Shown one piece after another: positions 12,222-23,731 of a DNA stretch of 64,000 bases. Origin of the DNA: Camarhynchus parvulus (taxonomy: Eukaryota > Chordata > Aves > Passeriformes > Thraupidae); assembly GCF_901933205.1 (NCBI RefSeq), contig NC_044578.1, positions 12,238,501 through 12,302,500 on the forward strand, given 5' to 3'. Position 1 is the first letter of the stretch; each line of letters starts with the position of its first letter. The notes beneath the pieces are model-generated. The model was not told the DNA's origin. It ran no database searches and saw only the letters and a program-made list of their open reading frames with translations. The position numbers were made by a program, and so were the translations under genes.

Positions 12222-13125
12222 ATGGCAGCATCTTCATTAATGATTTGGATGCAGGACTCAAAGGAATAATAAGTAAGTTTGCCTATGACACTAAATTGGG
12301 AAGAGCTCTTGACTCTCCCAAACGAAGGGAGGTCCTGCAGAGGCACCTCAACAAATTGGAGGTGGGAAATCACCAACTGTATGAATTTTAACAAGGGCAA
12401 GTGCCAGATTCAGCACCTGGGCAGCCCTGTATACACATGGGAATGAGAGGCTGGAGAGCAGCTGTGGAAAGGAACCTGGGGTCCTGGTTGATGGCAAGTT
12501 GAGCCAGCAGTGCCCTGGCAGCCAGCAGGGACAACCATGTCCTGGGGACATCAGGCACAGCATCACCAGCTGGGCAAGGGAGGGGATTGTCCCTCTCTGC
12601 TCTGCTCTGGGGCGGCCTCACCTCGAGTGCTGGGGGCAGTTTTGGGTGCCACGATGTAGGAAAGACACTGAGCTATTTGAGAGTGTCCAGAGGAGGGCAA
12701 CAAAGATGGTGAAGGGCCTCAAGGGGAAGCAGTGAGGAGCAGCTGAGGGCACTGGGTCTGCTCAGCCTGGAGGAGACTGAGGGCAGACCTCACTGCAGTC
12801 ACAGCTTCCTCGGGAAGGGAAGAGGAGCAGCAGGCACTGATCTCTGCTCAGTGACAGTGACAGGACCCGAGGGAATGGCCTGAAGCTGAGTCAGGGCAGG
12901 TTTAGCTTGGATATCAGGAGAAGCCTTCACCCAGAGGGTGTTTGGGCACTGGAACAGCTCCCCAGGGCAGTGGAACAGCCCCAGCCTGGCTCAAGCAGCG
13001 TGTGGACAATGCTCTCAGGCACAGGCTGTGACCTTGGGGCTGTCCTGTGTAAGGCTGGGAGCTGGGCTCGATGGCCCTGATGAATCCCTTCCAACTCAGC
13101 ATATTCTATGTTTCTATGATTTTCT
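12222..13125 (+). mobile_element. CR1 LINE, 5'-truncated, with decayed reverse-transcriptase end and 3' UTR
   Basis: This is the clearest retrotransposon copy in the window. At 12227-12298 the plus strand translates as SIFINDLDAGLKG... then SKFAYDTKL. That is the CR1 reverse-transcriptase block around the catalytic FADD motif, but the first Asp of that motif is Tyr (codon at 12284-12286), so the copy could not encode an active enzyme. Downstream come the usual CR1 segments: 'caagtgccagattcagcacctggg' (near 12399), 'tgtccagaggagggcaac' (near 12685), 'ctgctcagcctggagga' (near 12757) and 'gggcactggaacagctcccc' (near 12945). The end is 'atcccttccaactcagcatattctatg' and a degenerate ATTCTATG-type tail. 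Short frames on both strands inside it are CR1 by-products, not genes. CR1 elements move by target-primed reverse transcription and are normally 5'-truncated, as here. Confidence 0.93.
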
Positions 13126-14585
13126 AACTCCAGCAGCTCTTTTTTATTCACCCATTTGATTGAATATAATTGAAGAATGAAGTGTTCATCTTTGCAGACT
13201 AGGTTTACCAACTCTATTTATACTTCTTACAATTTATTTTTGTAACAGGTAAAATAAGTTTTGGTATAGCCCTTTATAACACACAAGTTGTGCTTACTTA
13301 CAAAACACCCGTGCATAAGAAGACTTTTACACAGTACATTGCAGTTATTATCCTTTTTTTTGAGAATTACCATCAACATGCTTGCAATATGTTTTTTACT
13401 GTAGCCAAAATATGTTGTGTTTTTATCTTTTATGACTACAGATGATGGCAAATCTGTTCTGGTTCAGAAGTATTGCAAAGATTTTTAACACAGAGTCAAG
13501 GATTTTTAAAAATATAAATATACATATATGTATATATAAAATATTGTTCTTAAATTACCAATTTCTATGTTATTATGTATGCAAAATATTAAAAAGCCTC
13601 TGCTGATATAAAACAGTGACAAAGGGTACAAGGTGTCAGTGCCTAGAAAAATGTGTTCACAGCAAATGTATCCAATAGCAGTGCTAAAAATCCCTAGAGG
13701 CCAAGTTAGTTTTTAAATCCCCATGTGAGCCCTGGCATTGCAAGCAAGGTACTATGAAAATTTCTACAGATGGCTGCTTAATGTGTAAATTAATCTGACT
13801 CAGTAAGGATCATGCTAGTCAGTGGCAGTTATAATTATAGATCAGTATAAAATCTTGCTCTACAAATTTGTACAACCGCAAAACTACCATATAAACACAC
13901 GTTTATTTAAATACTTTAATTATTTACTGTCATGATTTGTGACACATGTGTGCTTCAGCTTGCAAACATTAACTAGGAATGATACACTACAGGGTAGCTA
14001 GCATAAAAATAAACAAGGTAGCTTGTTTATTTTTAAAACAAATGACACCCAAATAACCAGACCCCCACTTGAAGAAATGAGTACCAGAACATGTAAAGTA
14101 ATGCAATCAGACAGCAAACATCTCATTTTGTGCTGCTGTTCACTTGTCAGGAAGTCAAGAGAACAATTAAAGTGCAACATTCTAGAGAGAAAGAAAAAAA
14201 ATGTAGGTATCCTCAATTTGGTTGTACATTTACAACTTGAATAGAAAAGTATGAAAAAACTTCAAAGCAACTGATGGAAGTTTATGTAAAACAAAGTTAT
14301 TCACAGTTAATGAGATTTGTATGAATTTTCAACCATATTTTTTCCTTGAAGAGTTAAGGGAAGCAGCAACCTTGAAAAGCTCATCTGCTCTGATTACTCA
14401 TGGCAGAAAACAATCCCTGGCTCACTCTAAATCAACATGCACCAAACAACTCACCATAGCAATCAGCAAATGCACTCTTCTATTTTCTTTTTTTTTCGCT
14501 TGGTAAAAAAACCAATCCTACTTTAGTCCTGTCTATAGTCAATTTAATGGAAACTTAATTTAAATGAGTTGATTTAGAAATGCTC
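13126..14585. other. AT-rich non-coding stretch
   Basis: No gene is seen. An 18-bp perfect AT palindrome centres on CATATATG (13518-13535). The part 13780-13980 is repeat-free with motifs such as AACCGCAAA (near 13876), a possible Runt-type site. Short frames at 13227-13451 (-), 14023-14244 (+) and 13998-14216 (-) have no domain. Confidence 0.55.
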
Positions 14586-14589
14586 TTCC

Positions 14590-14735
14590 CTTTACAAAAG
14601 AAATAAAATAAATAAGAGAAAGGGAGATAAAAGAAAGGAGAAGTTGATGACTAAGAAAATTTAAAAATAAAAAGAAGATTTAGGCAGAGAAAGAAAGAAA
14701 AGAAAGAAATACAGAGTGAATGGAAGGAAGGAGAC
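14590..14735 (+). repeat. Purine-rich (GAAA/AAAG) low-complexity tract
   Basis: The plus strand is almost entirely A and G, with recurring AAAGAAAG and GGAAGG units. It is a degenerate purine microsatellite, with no coding potential. Confidence 0.8.
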
Positions 14736-15615
14736 TGGTGAGGTCTATGGTGTTATACTTCAAAGTGATCATAATTTCCTCACTAGTGTATATTTTCAGA
14801 CAGCAGTGCAGCAGCATTTCTGCAAGTTTAGGAAGTGAAGGGCAATGTTTAAAGTGGACTCTTTGGCATTTGAGAAATGTTCAAACTGTACACCTGGTTT
14901 ATAATATATATAATGTGAAAATGGAACCTCAGCTTCGTTGCTTTTGTCTGAAATATTAGACAAACTATAAAAAAGAAGATTTGTTTCAGTGGTACACTTA
15001 AACTTCAAGTACAAGCATTTGGACATTTTTTCTGAAGGGTTCATGCTGTGTCTTGTCTAAGCTCCCCACAACCACTGAATTCTTAAATATGTTTACTTGA
15101 AAAGGTCAATAGCTGGTTATCCTGTAAACTTTCCTCTAGGCTAGATAATAACAAAGTATTAGTTTTTGCTCATCTTTAGTTGTCAGCCACTCACTAGGAG
15201 GTATCCAGTGTGCTCATTTTTCCTCAGATTGTAAATGAGAGGGATAAAAGTGAATCAGAGGCAAGCAGTTGACTGCCTTTATTTATTTTATTTTTTCTTT
15301 TAAAAATCCTGAAATAAAACCTTAACAAAAAAGGAAGAGACATTTAATTAAGTCATAACCCTCTCGAGCAGCAGCATAAAGTACATGAAGAAGCAAGCAC
15401 ATGCAGCACACAGACAACAAAGAGAAGAAAAGCTGTTTGTTAAATCAAACAATGCTGTGTCTTGGTGGTGTGAGGTTTCCAGGAGGCTGTTGCTGTCATA
15501 CAGCAGCACACACACCCTGTGTTAGTCCAAGGGTTTCTGTAGCCAATCACACTGTTGGGAAGGCTGCCTGGAACTCCTGGAACAATTCAGAAATCTGAAT
15601 TGTAAGCACTACCAA
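14736..15615. other. Non-coding stretch
   Basis: No gene or transposon is recognised. Frames at 14720-14959 (+) and 14796-15044 (-) overlap in opposite directions and show no domain. The segment 15470-15590 is slightly richer in GC. Confidence 0.55.
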
Positions 15616-15617
15616 CA

Positions 15618-15715
15618 GAAAAACCAAACTCAAACCCAAACAAAAAAAAAAACCCAAAAAAACAAACGAACAAGAAAAAAAAAAAGGCTTTTCTTGCTTG
15701 TTTTGTTGTTTTTTT
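15618..15715. repeat. A-rich/T-rich low-complexity tract forming an imperfect inverted repeat
   Basis: Poly-A with CAAA and CCCAAA interruptions (15618-15686) is followed directly by a T-rich segment. The left arm at 15661-15678 and the right arm at 15689-15707 are nearly reverse complements, separated by a ten-base spacer, so this could form a hairpin. It may also be two retroposon tails in opposite orientation. Confidence 0.7.
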
Positions 15716-18560
15716 CCTCTCTCCAGAATGTTTTGCCAGTCTGGTTTCTATAATGCTTGGTATTTTATCTAAGATTTCTCAAAGAAATTGTGTTGGTGAA
15801 TCAGCCAAAGGGTCCAGCACTGGTCTGTGTTTTAGTATGAGATGGAAAATTATCCCCTGGACAAGACTGAAGCAATAGAGGTTGGCTGGAGGAAATGGTA
15901 AAAGCAATTCTTACTCCTTTAATTGCATGGGTATATTGATCATTGGCTTGTCAAGAGTGCCCTAAGGGGTGTGAGTGTTACAGTGGAAGGTCAGACAGCA
16001 GCAACAAGCAACTCCACAGATATATTTTGTAAGAGATGGAGGTCTGTGATTGCTCTCTCTGGCTAAGAACATCATTGCTACTTCAAAAATAGTGCTTCTG
16101 CAACAATCTCTAGATAAAGATTGAGCTTGGAGACTTGAGAAAATAAAATTATTGAGAAAAACAATATATACTTGATGAAACCACCATCGTGTGAAGGAGG
16201 CTGCCAAAAAGAGGGCTTTTTCCCCAAACCACACTCTAGAACGTGATTCAGGGGGCAGCTCAAGCTAAGAGGAATTGTGTACATTGGAATAGGCCACACT
16301 GTCTTATGTCCCCCTAGTTCTGAAGCTACTTTTCCACCTCTGTTAGCCAGGACACCTCTTCCTCAGTTTGGTCCATCATTTCTAAAAACTTTTCCGGCAA
16401 CACTTTTGAAACTGGTCAGTAGGTGTATAGTTACCCATGGGGTCTACTATGTTCCTTGCAACAGATTTTACACTGCATTTTAAGGACAGTTGGGTACTAC
16501 TTGCTATTTGTATATTGATAAATACACGAAGAATTTTTAGACTATGAATAATTTTTTTTTAATTTGACCTTTATCTGTATTAAAATGAATGAGGTATATT
16601 CTTTCACCAAATTTTTGCTTCTTAATAATCTCAGACAGCTAAGCAAGCAGAAATTTTCAATGACCATATATTTTGAATTTGATGATTTCCTATAATAAAT
16701 TTACGAGTTTAGATTTGAATCTAGTTCAAACCCAGATTTACCATTAGAAAAATTCAGTTATTTGGTCTGATTACCGGTATAAGTCAATTGGAATTGATTG
16801 TGGTTCCCTTACTAGAAGTGAACATTCTGATAAGAATATTTAAGTACTTCAACATTTTTTTTCCTGAGCATTCTCCAATGATAGGTTTATTAGAGTAGTT
16901 GACAGTATTCTACTGATAAAAAAAGGCCAGGTCTAGTTGAATTTTTCTTTGTCTCAAAGAAAAAAGGAAACAAACAATTAGGTGGAAGGAAGGGAAGTCA
17001 TAATAGATTATAATATTGATTTTCCTCTTCTCTTAGGCATCTAGTATTTTATCCAGAGGATTTCTTCCTGATTTTCTGCTGCTAGGCAGTGTGTAGTCTA
17101 CTAGGTATAGTTAATTAGGTGAGCTAAATAGTGTGCAGAGATTAGCATAAAGTACAGTTAACCATGTCTGCCATATGTTCAAATGTGCTTTATTGTGAAT
17201 GTGGAGAAATAATTACATAGTATATGGCATATTACACTTTTTCTGTAATTTACATGGTAGTAAAATTATGTTAATAACCTCAGAAAAACCCTTGAAAGTA
17301 ATAAAAGCCACAGGTCAACCCAAAATTTTAATCCTACTTGCAATGGGGATCAAGCCAATGTTATGAAAGCAGCATTTTCTCTTGAGTATTTAAACACCAC
17401 GTTCAGTCCTTACCTGTGTCTACTCACACAGCTTTGTTGATAAGGCTCCAAAACCTTTTCCCTTGGGTTCTTTTGGCTGGAGTGGCAACAGGCACCAGTG
17501 TAATGTGGCTTGGCAGGTGAGAGCAGAAGGCACAATCTGCAAGTTATAGCTGTAGTGTTTTCTGCAATAATTACAGAGAATTGATTTTGTCAGATGAAAT
17601 TTTACACATTGGGTATATGGAATATTATTTCCAAGAGGGACTTAGGAATGTGTTGCAAGGGAGACAAACCCCACCATTCCCCAAAACCTGGAAAAGCTAC
17701 AGAAAAAGAGAAAGTGAGGTCAAAACTCTAAAAGCCATGGCAAATGTGGTTGCCACAGTAGATAAAGTTAAAAGGTTTGAAATCTTCAGGGTGAAAGTTT
17801 GATTAACTTTATGATGCTCCAGACATCCTCTTTGAATTCATTTCCCTCTGGCTAAATTCTTCTCTTGCATCTGAGCTAATATTTTCAGGTATTTCTTAAT
17901 ATGACTTCTCCTTGAAAGGCTGGGAAAAATTAGAATATTCATGTATAAAAGATTTTTAAAAGGCCCATTCCATGTGGTCAAAAGAGAAACAACCATATGA
18001 AATTCAGGAAACTGGTTGATCTGTGTGCAAATTCATTTTTTTATTTATGGAAAACTCATTGAAATGGTACCAACTCCTTCCCTTCACTTCAACCATTGTA
18101 TTTCTAGTACTTTATACCTTGTAGAAGGGCATTATAAGCACTTGACATCCTACAGCTTCTGGGTCATTGTGCTGCTACTTACAGAATTATGTTCTTACTC
18201 CTCAAGAAAAAGGAGTTATTGTCATCAATTTAGCTAAAACCTGAGTGCTGCTAGAAAACTCTTGTGTCTCTAATTTTGTGTATTTTTCTGGATGGATGTG
18301 AAATTCCTTTTTTTTTTTTTTTAATACACGTGGAGAAAATAATGGAAAAAAGAAGAGAAACCAAAGTTGATTAGATTTGTGCTGCTTTTGTTTGCTCTTC
18401 TGCTGCTCCTAGACAGGAAAAAATAAATGTTATGCCAGCTTTCCCATTTTGTTTCTGAACAACACTTTGTTTTCAAGATATTTGATTTTCCAGTACTTAG
18501 CAGGCCACCCTGAATAAGTAGAAACCTAAGAACCCACTTTTAAAGTCACCAGAGCAAGTT
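15716..18560. other. AT-rich non-coding stretch
   Basis: No gene is supported. It contains a 15-base poly-T run (18308-18322) and several short A- or T-runs. The 17090-17280 part is repeat-free, with TTAATTA and AATTAC words. Frames at 15962-16234 (-), 17581-17802 (+) and 18016-18237 (+) carry no known domain. Confidence 0.6.
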
Positions 18561-18696
18561 CATATTGCTTGGTTTTACTTTTTCACTTGACAATTCTGAT
18601 AAAAGTGTTCAGTGAAATGACTGTTGACATACTTTTCAAAATAATTGCAACACAACTGAGGATAATTTTAGATGATCCTCTCTTTCTCTCCTACAG

Positions 18697-18823
18697 TGTT
18701 TTACAACAACCTTCCTCAAAATTCCTACAGGAAATGCTAAGAAGAGGAACTGGGAGGAAAGACCTTTTGTGGAGCAGTGAGCATCAAAATCCTGATTCCT
18801 CCTTTCCTGTTCCTCTCAAACAG
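18697..18823 (+). other. Weak candidate exon (127 bp) inside the longest open frame of the window
   Basis: A pyrimidine-rich run ending in CTCCTACAG (acceptor AG at 18695-18696) precedes 127 bases that are open in one frame. They are followed by CAG|GTAAGC, a near-consensus donor at 18824. The peptide begins VLQQPSSKFLQEMLRR and includes the basic pairs RR and RK; I recognise no family. The surrounding frame (18569-19051, 160 codons) runs through both putative splice sites, so openness here is not itself evidence of splicing. The other two forward frames contain stops. It could be an exon of a coding gene or of a long non-coding RNA, or chance. Confidence 0.2.
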
Positions 18824-19051
18824 GTAAGCACAGAGCCAGGTGCAAAGCAGGCTCAAAGCAGAGAAGAGTGGAAGGAAAACTGCAAAATCACGTGGCTCTG
18901 TCCTGTTCTGCTGCTTGCCCTGACCACGTGCAAAGTACAAAATAGGATTCTGAGCAAAACATACCAATTTAATAGAAATCACTGCTGGTACATTGTCATG
19001 GACAGATACAGACCTCTAGATGAGATTGTGGCATGGGCATTAAGTTGGTGA

Positions 19052-19595
19052 CATTGCTTTTGTATGCCTTGGAGTAGAAGTGGCCTTTGCTTTATTAACA
19101 AATATATCTGTAATTCTTTTCACTGGGGCAATTATGCACAATACTGAGCATATAAAAGTACTAAAATATTTTTAGAAGTGACTGCATGTGCTCTGCTAGG
19201 ACTGCAGAATTGCAATTTACCACATACAAAAAAGAACATAGTAAATGTTGCCTCACATTCTCAACTTCTCAAGTTTATATACTGCATTTAAACATTCTGC
19301 ATTTTATTGTAACGATTTGGCACCAAATCTTACATGCAATAAGCCAAATATGAACTTATACTGTTTCCTCATTTCTGCTGTTATATCTGTGCTAATCTCT
19401 AGCCCATGCATGGCTCCTCCTTTCAGCTATTTGTGGTTTTAGAGACTTTTCTAAGTTTCCAGTAATGCTGAATAGCTCTTTATAAAATTTCAAATTTTCC
19501 AAGGATTTTTTTGAATTAGTTCTTCAAGATACTATGCTTTGATGGTTCCATCCACTTTCACATATATTATGTGGTAAAATAAACCATGGAATTTT
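19052..19595. other. AT-rich non-coding stretch
   Basis: Nothing recognisable. One 65-codon frame at 19245-19442 has no domain. Confidence 0.6.
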
Positions 19596-19599
19596 TCTA

Positions 19600-20325
19600 A
19601 TCTTTCATTTTTCTTATTAAAAATGCATTAGTTTCTTTTTTTTTCTTCTTTTATTTCTCCCACAATCCATTTTTCTCATTACACCTGAATTCTACTTCAG
19701 GTCCTTCAACCCACTGTTAATTTTTTTTCTTTTGATAAGATGGAACACATTTGCCTGAGTTTCATCTGGGGTTTTCAGAGAGAGGGGAATGATGTACAAG
19801 AATTTTCCAATAAGTGGAAACCAAATTCTTAAAATCTTTTACTTGCTTCTTCTAGACTGTTGATTGACCAAAACCAGTTCAGAATGGTTATAATGCCTTC
19901 TCTTATTTATTTCCTTGTTATGTGTCTAAACCCTTGCAGCCACTTGAATACCTGATATTTCACTGGGGCTCGGGCCTGTGCAGCATTATGAAACAAATAC
20001 TGTATTCTTCAGCAGCTTCCAAGAATGTTTGGAATGATTGTTTTGTTAAGTAACATGGTCCATTAAACCTCTTTGTCTCTTCCTCAAGATCTTGCCTTTT
20101 CTTCCTATTCCTTTCTTCTCTCGCATTTAAATTCTGTTTCATGTCTCTTTGTGTCTTCAACCTTTCATTTTCTATTTTCAGTTCTAATACTTCACTGCCA
20201 TATTTCCCCATTTCACACTCCTTTTCTGTTTACCTTCAAATATCTCCTAGGATTTTTTTAACCTCTAATTTTAGTTTTCTTTTACTGTCCCAGATCAACT
20301 AAAATTCTGGATGCCAGACATTCTG
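19600..20325 (-). other. Pyrimidine-rich tract; minus strand reads as coiled-coil-like peptide
   Basis: The plus strand is strongly biased to C and T over about 700 bases. On the minus strand, 19960-20211 is an 83-codon frame starting MGKYGSEVLELKIENERLKT and continuing through Glu/Lys/Arg-rich sequence (RKKRQDLEEETKRF), which is compatible with a coiled coil. The same frame continues upstream to about 20300 with similar Lys/Leu/Glu content (KRKLKLEVKKILGD) but is broken by stops near 20245, 20251 and 20304. Purine-rich codons give Glu, Lys and Arg automatically, so composition alone could explain this. Alternatives are a decayed coiled-coil pseudogene or an unrecognised exon. A pyrimidine-rich acceptor-like site on the minus strand lies near 20325. 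Confidence 0.25.
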
Positions 20326-20330
20326 TATAC

Positions 20331-22622
20331 GAAAAAAGGAAATATATTTTCCTTCATTTCATAAGCATCTCCCCCATGAGAGAGAAGAGTGAAAGCTGAA
20401 ATAAGGAAAAGGGAAAGGAAAAAAAGTAATCTTTACTTCATTTAAATTTAGTAGTCAGAGGAAAACTCTGAAGGGAAAGTGGCACCAGGCTGATACAGAT
20501 TGTCATGAAATTAGCCTGTGGAATCTTGTACCTTTCACAGACTAACCACGAACCACTTTTTTCCCCCATTAATGCAAGGAAAGGGAAGTGCAATAGATTC
20601 AGTGCTTGACATGGTTCTGATTAGAATTTACTGCAAAACTGACTCCAGAGCTCTCAGCAGCTTGGCAGATGACTCAAGGAAAACTGTATGTGAAAGCAGT
20701 GCGAAATAGCTACAGGAAATCTATATTAAGCCAGATAACATGACTAGGCTTTTAATGAAAGCAGCAACTGGCTTCTGGTTGGTTTTTTTGTCACTATATA
20801 TATATATATGATTGTTGTAGTTTGAATTAGGATGAAAATGTAAATATATAGTGAATTACTTGCCTGGTTCCTGGCCTTAATTTATGACAGCATCAATATA
20901 CTTCAGAACTATTTTTCCTCTGACATTTAAATGAAATAAAAATTCCTTCTGTTTTATAAAAAAGAAAAAAATCATACTTGTCCTTACTTAACCAAATTCT
21001 GCTCAGTTTAGGCCCATCTGCTATTAAAACTCAAATAGTTTTACTTTGTAGATATCATTGTACATATTTTTATAAATAGGGATGGCTTTGATGTGTTCAA
21101 AAATTGCGGAGGGAATTTGGATGGTCAATTAACATTTGCTTTCATGGGAGCTAGACAACTGTCTAATTTATTTTTACATAATGCTTTAAAAAGCTTCAGT
21201 GCATAAATTTAGCTATAATCTGTAAGAACTCTCATCTAACACAGTTCCAAACCTCACACATAATATTTAAGTCCCTTTTGCACTTTGGGTACCCTCCTAG
21301 ACACACATGGCTGATAACAGACCCTGTTATTAAGAAATCTTTCTGTGGGTCACTAAAGTAACTTTTACTTGCTCATGGTGTCTTATCACTACTGATTGTT
21401 CAGTTTTTCTACTTAGTAGATGGATTTGAAAGAACACCTAAAGGGGGTCTCGAATTGTTTTTGTCTAGAATGGTTGAGGTGTACTTACTGAGTCCATTCG
21501 GTGGTTAGCTAAAGCCAAAACAAATAATTGGACTTATGCAAACATGGTTTTCACTAATGGGGGGAAAAAAAGAAAGAAAAGGAAGGGATAGAGTTATTCA
21601 ATAAGCAGTAGGACCAATGATGTCCCTTTCCTTACAGACATATTACATTTTCCAGTGATTTTGTATTTTCCGTATTCAGAGCATCTCTTCAAAACAAAAT
21701 CCCTCCTTGGGAAGTTAAATTCAAAGTGTTTTCCAGAAATGGCCACCAGCCAGTTTCAAGTCTGTAGGAGAAGATGCTGAAAGGACTCACAATTCACTAC
21801 CACAAGAATTAACAGCAATACTGATTAGGACTTTCTTTCCTTCTACATCACAGTACGCTGTGATAATCCACAGTCATTTTAGGACTAAGAATTCCCAAAT
21901 GGTCTGAGTTTAAATCATCTGCCTATATTGAGCAAAATGCTTCTGCCTTTATTAAAACAGATCAGTCATGCTTGCCACAAGTAGAAATAGACCAGAAGGA
22001 AAAAAGGGGAAAAATAAAGGAAGAAAAACTTTGTTAAATCTTAAATATTCTGACTATTTTTTGATTTTGGTTTTTTTTTCCTTTGAAGTCTTTCCTCAGA
22101 GACAAGGCAAATATTGGTTTATAATATAGGAGAAATTGTGACCATCTATAAATGTGGTCATACACTAAGCATGATGGAATTTACTGCTGCTGCACTGCCT
22201 GTCTCAGACACACAGTAGGTTGCCCACTTTTCAGTACAGAGCAGTTACATTTTCTCAGTTGGGAGCACAACATTATATGCAAGACTACATTTCTCAGAAG
22301 TCCATTTCCTAGGTTTAGGCAGTGTGGACCTCATCACTTCTGTATTAAGAACACCTGATAAGGTATAACCTGGCCATGACCATCCAAATCCCTTTTTATC
22401 AGTAATATTAACTATCTCACAGCCAAAAATGTCACATACAGCAGCAACAACAGGATCAGTCATTTACTTTTTGTAGGAAGGTGACATTTCTACTCTTTTG
22501 GTACATTAGCTCCTTTTGAAATGCCACAGAACATGCACGAAACTGATGAAATTTAATAAAAAAATTACTTATGCAAAGTGGAACATAAAAAAGACAGAAG
22601 GTTACAGTTGAAAGTTAAGAGA

Positions 22623-22625
<3 letters not shown>
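20331..22625. other. AT-rich non-coding stretch with short TA tract
   Basis: No gene is seen. A TA run lies at 20795-20809. A small perfect hairpin (7-bp arms ATAACAG/CTGTTAT) lies at 21314-21330. The frame at 20518-20709 shows no reliable similarity; its 'AGCTTGGCAGATGACTCAAG' segment faintly recalls a CR1 reverse-transcriptase region, but too little matches to call it. Confidence 0.55.

Positions 22626-22626
<1 letters not shown>

Positions 22627-22653
<27 letters not shown>
22627..22653. repeat. (TA)n microsatellite
   Basis: An uninterrupted run of 13.5 TA units. Confidence 0.95.
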
Positions 22654-23287
22654 CAGGTTTGGGAAGCTTCTAATTAAGAAAAAAGCCCAAAACCAAAAAT
22701 AGGTTTCCTCTGGAAGAAATAGAAACCAACAGCAATATTTCAGTCTGACCAATTCTATTCAAGTGAACAAACAGGAAACAGCTCCATGGGTGGCCAAGAT
22801 ATAAAGATCTGTCCTTCAGTCCAACAAATGGCCACGAATCCTAAACAGGAACACATAGTAGAAAATAAACAGCTTGTGAACGTGAGCAGTAGCAGCTGGA
22901 AGCAGGCTGTTCCCAACCCTTTAAAAAATCCAAGATGTAAATAGCTCAGAGAAATAAATCTCTAAAGCAGGAGTGATCAGTACAAGGTTAATACTTGAAT
23001 TACCAAGGTGCCAAGTAACAATTTAAGGCACAGCAAGCAAGCATGGGCAGTTTGGGACCCTGAGAGCAGGGGCAAGTTGAGGAACATGTGGGAAAAGAAT
23101 GATCCCAATACTGTTAGATTTCCTGCAATGACTGAGAGGTTCAGAGGAAGCTAAAACCACCAGGACTACTCACGCTGCTAAGAAAACACCAGCCAATTGA
23201 TGAGAAATACTCCTTTTTTCCTTACTGGAAGTCATGGAGACTTACTGGGGCTGAGTGTGTCTTGATATTCATGGATTATTTTTTATA
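22654..23287. other. Non-coding stretch
   Basis: Nothing recognisable between the TA repeat and the CR1 copy. Confidence 0.6.
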
Positions 23288-23731
23288 ATAGAATCATAGA
23301 ATATGTTGAGGTGGAAGGGACCCATCAGGATCACTGAGCACAATTCCCATGCCCAGGACACTCCAAGAGTCACACCACGTGCCTAAGAACATTGTCCAAA
23401 TGGTTCTTGAGCTCTGTCAGGTTGGTGTTGTGACCACTGCCCTGGGGAGCTTGGTCCAGGCCCCAGCCACCCTCTGGGTGAGGAATCTTTTTCTAATATC
23501 TAAACTAAACCTCCCCTGACACAACTTCATGCCATTCCCTCAGGTCCTGTCAGTGGTGACAAGAGGAAAGAGGCTGATGCTTGTGCCTCCTCTTCACCTC
23601 ACAAGGAAGTTGTGACTGCAGTGAGGTCTCCCCTCTTTTCCAGGCTGACCTCAGCTGTTCCTCATATGGCTTCTCTTTCCAGACCCTTCACCATTCTTGT
23701 GTCCTTCCTTTGGATGCCTCTAAGAGCTTAA
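23288..23731 (-). mobile_element. CR1 LINE 3' fragment, minus strand
   Basis: Read on the plus strand it begins with the inverted tail 'atagaatcatagaat' and continues with 'ggtggaagggaccc', 'ccaagagtcacaccacgtgcc', 'accctctgggtgaggaat' and 'tgccattccctcaggtcctgtc'. This is the reverse complement of a CR1 3' end and the coding end upstream of it. The copy is 5'-truncated. It resembles the 39592-39745 copy in the shared segments, suggesting the same or a related subfamily. Confidence 0.93.

Noticed and set aside
12388..13211. Cluster of open frames on both strands around 12.4-13.2 kb
   Set aside because: They lie within or on the edge of the CR1 copy at 12222-13125 and arise from its GC-rich 3' region.
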